Source: Ruminococcaceae bacterium UBA1772 (GTDB lineage Bacteria; Bacillota; Clostridia; Oscillospirales; Acutalibacteraceae). Taken from it: DNA of 15,646 nt. Of this stretch, positions 12,688 through 15,646 are shown in pieces. The stretch's first letter is position 1. Each line of letters begins with the position of its first letter. Where the stretch lies: assembly GCA_002314645.1 (NCBI GenBank), contig DCGS01000037.1:1-15646 (forward strand), given 5' to 3'. The notes under the pieces were generated by a model. That model searched no databases, was not told the DNA's origin, and worked only from the letters and a program-made list of their open reading frames with translations. The position numbers were made by a program, and so were the translations under genes.

Positions 12688-13663
12688 ATTTAATGTTGTT
12701 TTGAATTTTGCATGCCTTTAAAAGATTTTTTGCAAGCATTGCGGACGTTACAGCGCCGACACCTGGCACAGGTGTTTTGTAGGCAACCTTTTCCTCAACG
12801 TCGTCACGACAGCAGCCGTAGGTAATAACCTTTTGGCGGCCTGTCTTTTCGTTGATGATTGGGTTTCCGTCCTCATCAAACGCCTTTTCACAGATAACAG
12901 TAGCATCTATAACGACTGCATCTTCGGATACATAGTCACCAATGATGAAGTCTCTTTCAGGTGCGGCGCCAATAATAATGTCCGCTTTAGAAAGGTAGTC
13001 TTTTTTTACATCTTCTGGTGTCATATGATGAACCATTGTAACAGTGGCATATCTGTTGAGAAGCATAATGGAAAGTGGCTTTCCAATTACGTTTGACTTG
13101 TTAATAACGCAAACATTGAGTCCACAGAAAACGTCGTTTTCAAAGCCAGGCTTCTTCTTTTTAAGAGGAATGTGCTTGTCCTTGAAATGCTCTTTAATTT
13201 CATCCTGATAGTAGTCAACTATGGCAAGAATTGCCTCTGGTGTACATGGACGAAGACCGGTTGGATCGTTAACGACAACCTTACCCATGTTTTCCATTGT
13301 TGTTGAGTCGCAATCCTTTATGGATGAAATGTTTTCAGAAATTGCCTCTGTTTCATTTATATTGTCTAGAGGTCTAAAAGCAAGGATTCCATGAATGTTT
13401 GGATTTGCGTTTATCTTCTTAAATTCTGTAATGTAGTCGTCCTGTGAAATGTCGGCAGGGAGTGCAAAAACTTCAACGTCAATGCCAGACTCGTTCATTG
13501 TTCTAGTAGCGCCTTTTTCATATGACAGATCAGGTCCCTTTTCACCAACACGAACTATTCCAAGCTTTGGAGTAATGCCCATTTCACGAAGAGAATCAGC
13601 TTCAGCTTTGCAATCCTCTTTAATTTTTGCTGCAACAGCTTTGCAGTCGAGTAGCTTTGCCAT
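12686..13663 (-). CDS. folD: Methylene-tetrahydrofolate dehydrogenase, divergent FolD (Mtd1-like)
   Basis: A 325-residue enzyme that interconverts 5,10-methylene- and 5,10-methenyl-tetrahydrofolate using NAD(P). Typical FolD has about 285 residues and also hydrolyses methenyl-THF with Lys, Gln and Asp (K54, Q98, D121 in E. coli). An ungapped alignment around Y48 puts A52 at the Lys position, and ILAFRPLD puts F96 at the Gln position; only an Asp in KDCD (117 or 119) remains. The nucleotide loop is INKSNVIGKPLS (187-198) in place of GRSxxVGxP, and TPVPGVGAVT (297-306) replaces TPVPGGVGPMT. A longer loop (about 258-286) precedes it. These traits match yeast Mtd1, a monofunctional NAD-dependent dehydrogenase of 320 residues. 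Directly after fchA, which can supply the lost activity. Cofactor choice is inferred. Confidence 0.85.
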   Translation of the reverse strand: MAKLLDCKAVAAKIKEDCKAEADSLREMGITPKLGIVRVGEKGPDLSYEKGATRTMNESGIDVEVFALPADISQDDYITEFKKINANPNIHGILAFRPLDNINETEAISENISSIKDCDSTTMENMGKVVVNDPTGLRPCTPEAILAIVDYYQDEIKEHFKDKHIPLKKKKPGFENDVFCGLNVCVINKSNVIGKPLSIMLLNRYATVTMVHHMTPEDVKKDYLSKADIIIGAAPERDFIIGDYVSEDAVVIDATVICEKAFDEDGNPIINEKTGRQKVITYGCCRDDVEEKVAYKTPVPGVGAVTSAMLAKNLLKACKIQNNIK

Positions 13664-13674
13664 ATTGGTTCTCC

Positions 13675-14322
13675 TTATTTACGAACTAATTGATTTTTGA
13701 CGTCTTCATAAATTTCATCTGCAAGTTTTTCACCTTCAGCAATAAGTGGAAGGAGCTCTTCTTCAACAGATTTAACGTATGTCTCGTCATTTATTGATTT
13801 AAGGTTGATCATGACGTTAAGCCAACCCGCCTGCATAGCAGATTTGAGACATAAAACTCCACAACCAACGTCAGATACAGCAATTTTTGAACCCTTAACG
13901 GCAAGTTCTTCATGAAGCTTAATTGCCTTGTATGAAATTTTTACAATTTCAATAGGGGCAGATACTGCAACAAGAAGTGCTGCCTGCATTTTTTCTTCTT
14001 TTAATGCCTTCTCTTCATCTGTGTTAGCAGGAAGAGAGTAGCACTGAGAGAGCGGGTAGAAGTTCTCTGCATCTTTGTCAATTAAACTAAGGAGATGAGT
14101 CTTAAGTGACTCAGCTTCCTTTATTATTCTTTGAATATCATCTTCATATTCGGCATATTTTTTCTTGCCAGTTGTAAGGTTACAAACCATACCTGCAAGG
14201 GCTGCACCAATGCTACCAACAAGGGCTGCAACTCCGCCACCACCTGGAACTGGTGCCTTTGAAAATGTTTCATCTACAAATTTTTTGCATGTCCAACTTG
14301 GGATGTCACTCAATTTAATCAT
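13675..14322 (-). CDS. fchA: Methenyl-tetrahydrofolate cyclohydrolase FchA (cyclodeaminase/cyclohydrolase family)
   Basis: A 215-residue mostly helical protein with the family signature APVPGGGGVAALVGSIGAALAGMV (split as APVPGGGG at 23-30 and VAALVGSIGAALAGMV after it), an acidic central helix and SKIAVSDVGCGVLC (144-157). Members either deaminate formimino-THF or interconvert formyl- and methenyl-THF. Position between fhs and folD points to the cyclohydrolase step, as in acetogenic and purinolytic clostridia. The ATG at 14322 directly follows AAGGA with no spacer. Translation may be coupled to fhs, which stops 13 bases upstream, or may start at TTG 14313, which has ideal spacing from AAGGA. 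Eleven bases separate it from folD. Confidence 0.88.
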   Translation of the reverse strand: MIKLSDIPSWTCKKFVDETFSKAPVPGGGGVAALVGSIGAALAGMVCNLTTGKKKYAEYEDDIQRIIKEAESLKTHLLSLIDKDAENFYPLSQCYSLPANTDEEKALKEEKMQAALLVAVSAPIEIVKISYKAIKLHEELAVKGSKIAVSDVGCGVLCLKSAMQAGWLNVMINLKSINDETYVKSVEEELLPLIAEGEKLADEIYEDVKNQLVRK

Positions 14323-14335
14323 TCCTTATCTTTTA

Positions 14336-15646
14336 TTAGAAAAGTCCTGTAATAACGCCTGAGTTGTCACAGTCAATTCTTTCTGCTGCTGGAACCTTTG
14401 GAAGACCTGGCATCTTCATAATTTCACCTGTCATTGCAACAAGGAATCCTGCACCAGCGCTTACTGTTACCTGACGAATTGTAATGCGGAAGCCTTCTGG
14501 TCTACCAAGCTTTGTCTGGTCATCAGTGAGTGAATACTGAGTTTTTGCCATACAAATTGGAAGGTTACCAAAGCCGAACTTTTCAAGTTCTGCAATTTCT
14601 TTTGCAGCCTTTGGAGCAAAGTCAACGCCGTCAGCGCCGTATACTTTCTTTGCAATTGTTTCAATCTTTTCTTTAATTGGAAGGTCAAGGTCATATGAGA
14701 ACTTGAAGTTGTTTTCACCCTCTTCACAGAGTTTGATTACTTCTTCAGCAAGTTCAATTCCGCCTTCGCCACCCTTTGCCCATACTTCTGACATCTTAAC
14801 ATTTACGCCGAGTTCCTTACATTTTCTTGTAACGAGCTCAATTTCAGCGTCTGTGTCGTTTACGAAACGGTTGAGAGCAACTACTGCTGGAAGACCGAAT
14901 ACCTTTGTAATGTTTTCAACATGCTTGAGAAGGTTTGGAAGACCCTTTTCAAGAGCTTCAAGGTTCTCCTGTCCAACTTCTGTCTTTGGAACACCACCGT
15001 TGTACTTAAGAGCCTTAATTGTTGCAACAATGATTACTGCGTCTGGCTTTAAGTCTGCAAGACGGCACTTAATGTCGAGGAACTTTTCAGCACCAAGGTC
15101 AGCACCGAAGCCTGCCTCTGTTACTACATAGTCACCGTAGTGCATTGCCATGTTTGTAGCCATAACTGAGTTACAGCCGTGAGCAATATTTGCGAAAGGA
15201 CCACCGTGAATGAATGCTGGTGTTCCTTCAAGTGTCTGAACAAGGTTTGGCTTAAGAGCATCCTTAAGAAGAGCTGTCATTGCGCCCTGAGCATTAAGCT
15301 GACCAGCAGTAACTGGGTCACCGCTTCTGTTGTATGCAACAACAATTCTTGAGAAACGAGCCTTAAGGTCGTCAAGGCTTGTTGCAAGGCAGAATGCAGC
15401 CATTACTTCTGAAGCAACAGTAATGTCAAATCCGTCCTCACGTGGAACGCCGTTTGCCTTTCCGCCCATGCCGTCAACAACGTTACGGAGCTGACGATCG
15501 TTCATATCTACACATCTACGCCATGTAATTCTGCGTGTGTCAATGTCAAGTTCATTACCCTGATGAATGTGGTTGTCGAGCATTGCAGCAAGGAGGTTGT
15601 TAGCAGCACCAATTGCATGGAAGTCACCTGTGAAGTGAAGGTTAAT
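14336..15646 (-). CDS. fhs: Formate-tetrahydrofolate ligase, 5' end outside window
   Basis: The last 436 residues of an enzyme of about 555, which joins formate to tetrahydrofolate with ATP to give 10-formyl-THF, the entry step of the methyl branch of the Wood-Ljungdahl pathway and of formate assimilation. The frame is open to the right edge and reads INLHFTGDFHAIGAANN then LDNHIHQGN, conserved in the family. Further hallmarks are RNVVDGMGG, FDITVASEVMA, EGTPAFIHGGPFANIAHGC, VTEAGFGADLGAEKF, PICMAKTQYSLTDD and the end VPAAERIDCDNSGVITGLF. The N-terminal P-loop, about 120 residues, lies outside. First visible gene of fhs-fchA-folD; its promoter is not in the window. Confidence 0.97.
   Translation of the reverse strand: MNLHFTGDFHAIGAANNLLAAMLDNHIHQGNELDIDTRRITWRRCVDMNDRQLRNVVDGMGGKANGVPREDGFDITVASEVMAAFCLATSLDDLKARFSRIVVAYNRSGDPVTAGQLNAQGAMTALLKDALKPNLVQTLEGTPAFIHGGPFANIAHGCNSVMATNMAMHYGDYVVTEAGFGADLGAEKFLDIKCRLADLKPDAVIIVATIKALKYNGGVPKTEVGQENLEALEKGLPNLLKHVENITKVFGLPAVVALNRFVNDTDAEIELVTRKCKELGVNVKMSEVWAKGGEGGIELAEEVIKLCEEGENNFKFSYDLDLPIKEKIETIAKKVYGADGVDFAPKAAKEIAELEKFGFGNLPICMAKTQYSLTDDQTKLGRPEGFRITIRQVTVSAGAGFLVAMTGEIMKMPGLPKVPAAERIDCDNSGVITGLF

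Overview
The window looks like chromosomal DNA of a low-GC, anaerobic, spore-forming Clostridia-type Firmicute. The evidence is AT-rich intergenic DNA with strong AGGAGG-like ribosome binding sites, a spoVT sporulation regulator, a type-2 isoleucyl-tRNA synthetase, a NifS/NifU iron-sulfur pair, and an fhs-fchA-folD block for folate one-carbon chemistry of the kind found in acetogens and purine or amino-acid fermenters. I cannot name the genus. There are no mobile elements, CRISPR arrays, rRNA genes or phage genes. Most genes lie on the minus strand; the exceptions are a P-loop ATPase gene (3149-4201) and a methyltransferase-Rrf2 pair (11361-12671).

Left part (1-4240): a three-gene membrane operon on the minus strand runs off the left edge (small HEYGH putative metalloprotease, 7-TM protein of unknown function, YczE/YitT-like membrane protein). 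Upstream is a monocistronic zinc-lipase-like hydrolase that lacks a signal peptide, then a lone tRNA-Pro(UGG) with its own promoter and terminator. Diverging from the tRNA is a PRK06851-like ATPase that appears to be an internal duplication with one intact and one decayed P-loop.

Sulfur and Fe-S part (4278-7401): metY-nifS-nifU is one minus-strand operon (homocysteine synthase, cysteine desulfurase, Fe-S scaffold). It starts from a near-consensus promoter (TTGACA-N17-TATACT) covered by three TAGGTT/AACCTA half-sites, a likely operator. An Rrf2-family regulator with an IscR-like cysteine cluster is encoded about 5 kb away (12243-12671) and is the obvious candidate to bind there; that link is inference.

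Middle part (7419-11332): spoVT, with a sigma-G-like promoter candidate, and ileS, with a C(UUCG)G-loop terminator. ileS has a short leader without a T-box. Its promoter overlaps back-to-back with the divergent promoter of the methyltransferase-rrf2 operon.

Right part (12686-15646): fhs (5' end outside the window), fchA and folD form one minus-strand operon converting formate to methylene-tetrahydrofolate. The FolD protein has lost two of the three residues used for cyclohydrolase activity and resembles yeast Mtd1, so FchA probably supplies the cyclohydrolase step. I regard this divergent dehydrogenase and the half-decayed double P-loop ATPase as the most interesting proteins here. I see no convincing wholly new multi-gene system.
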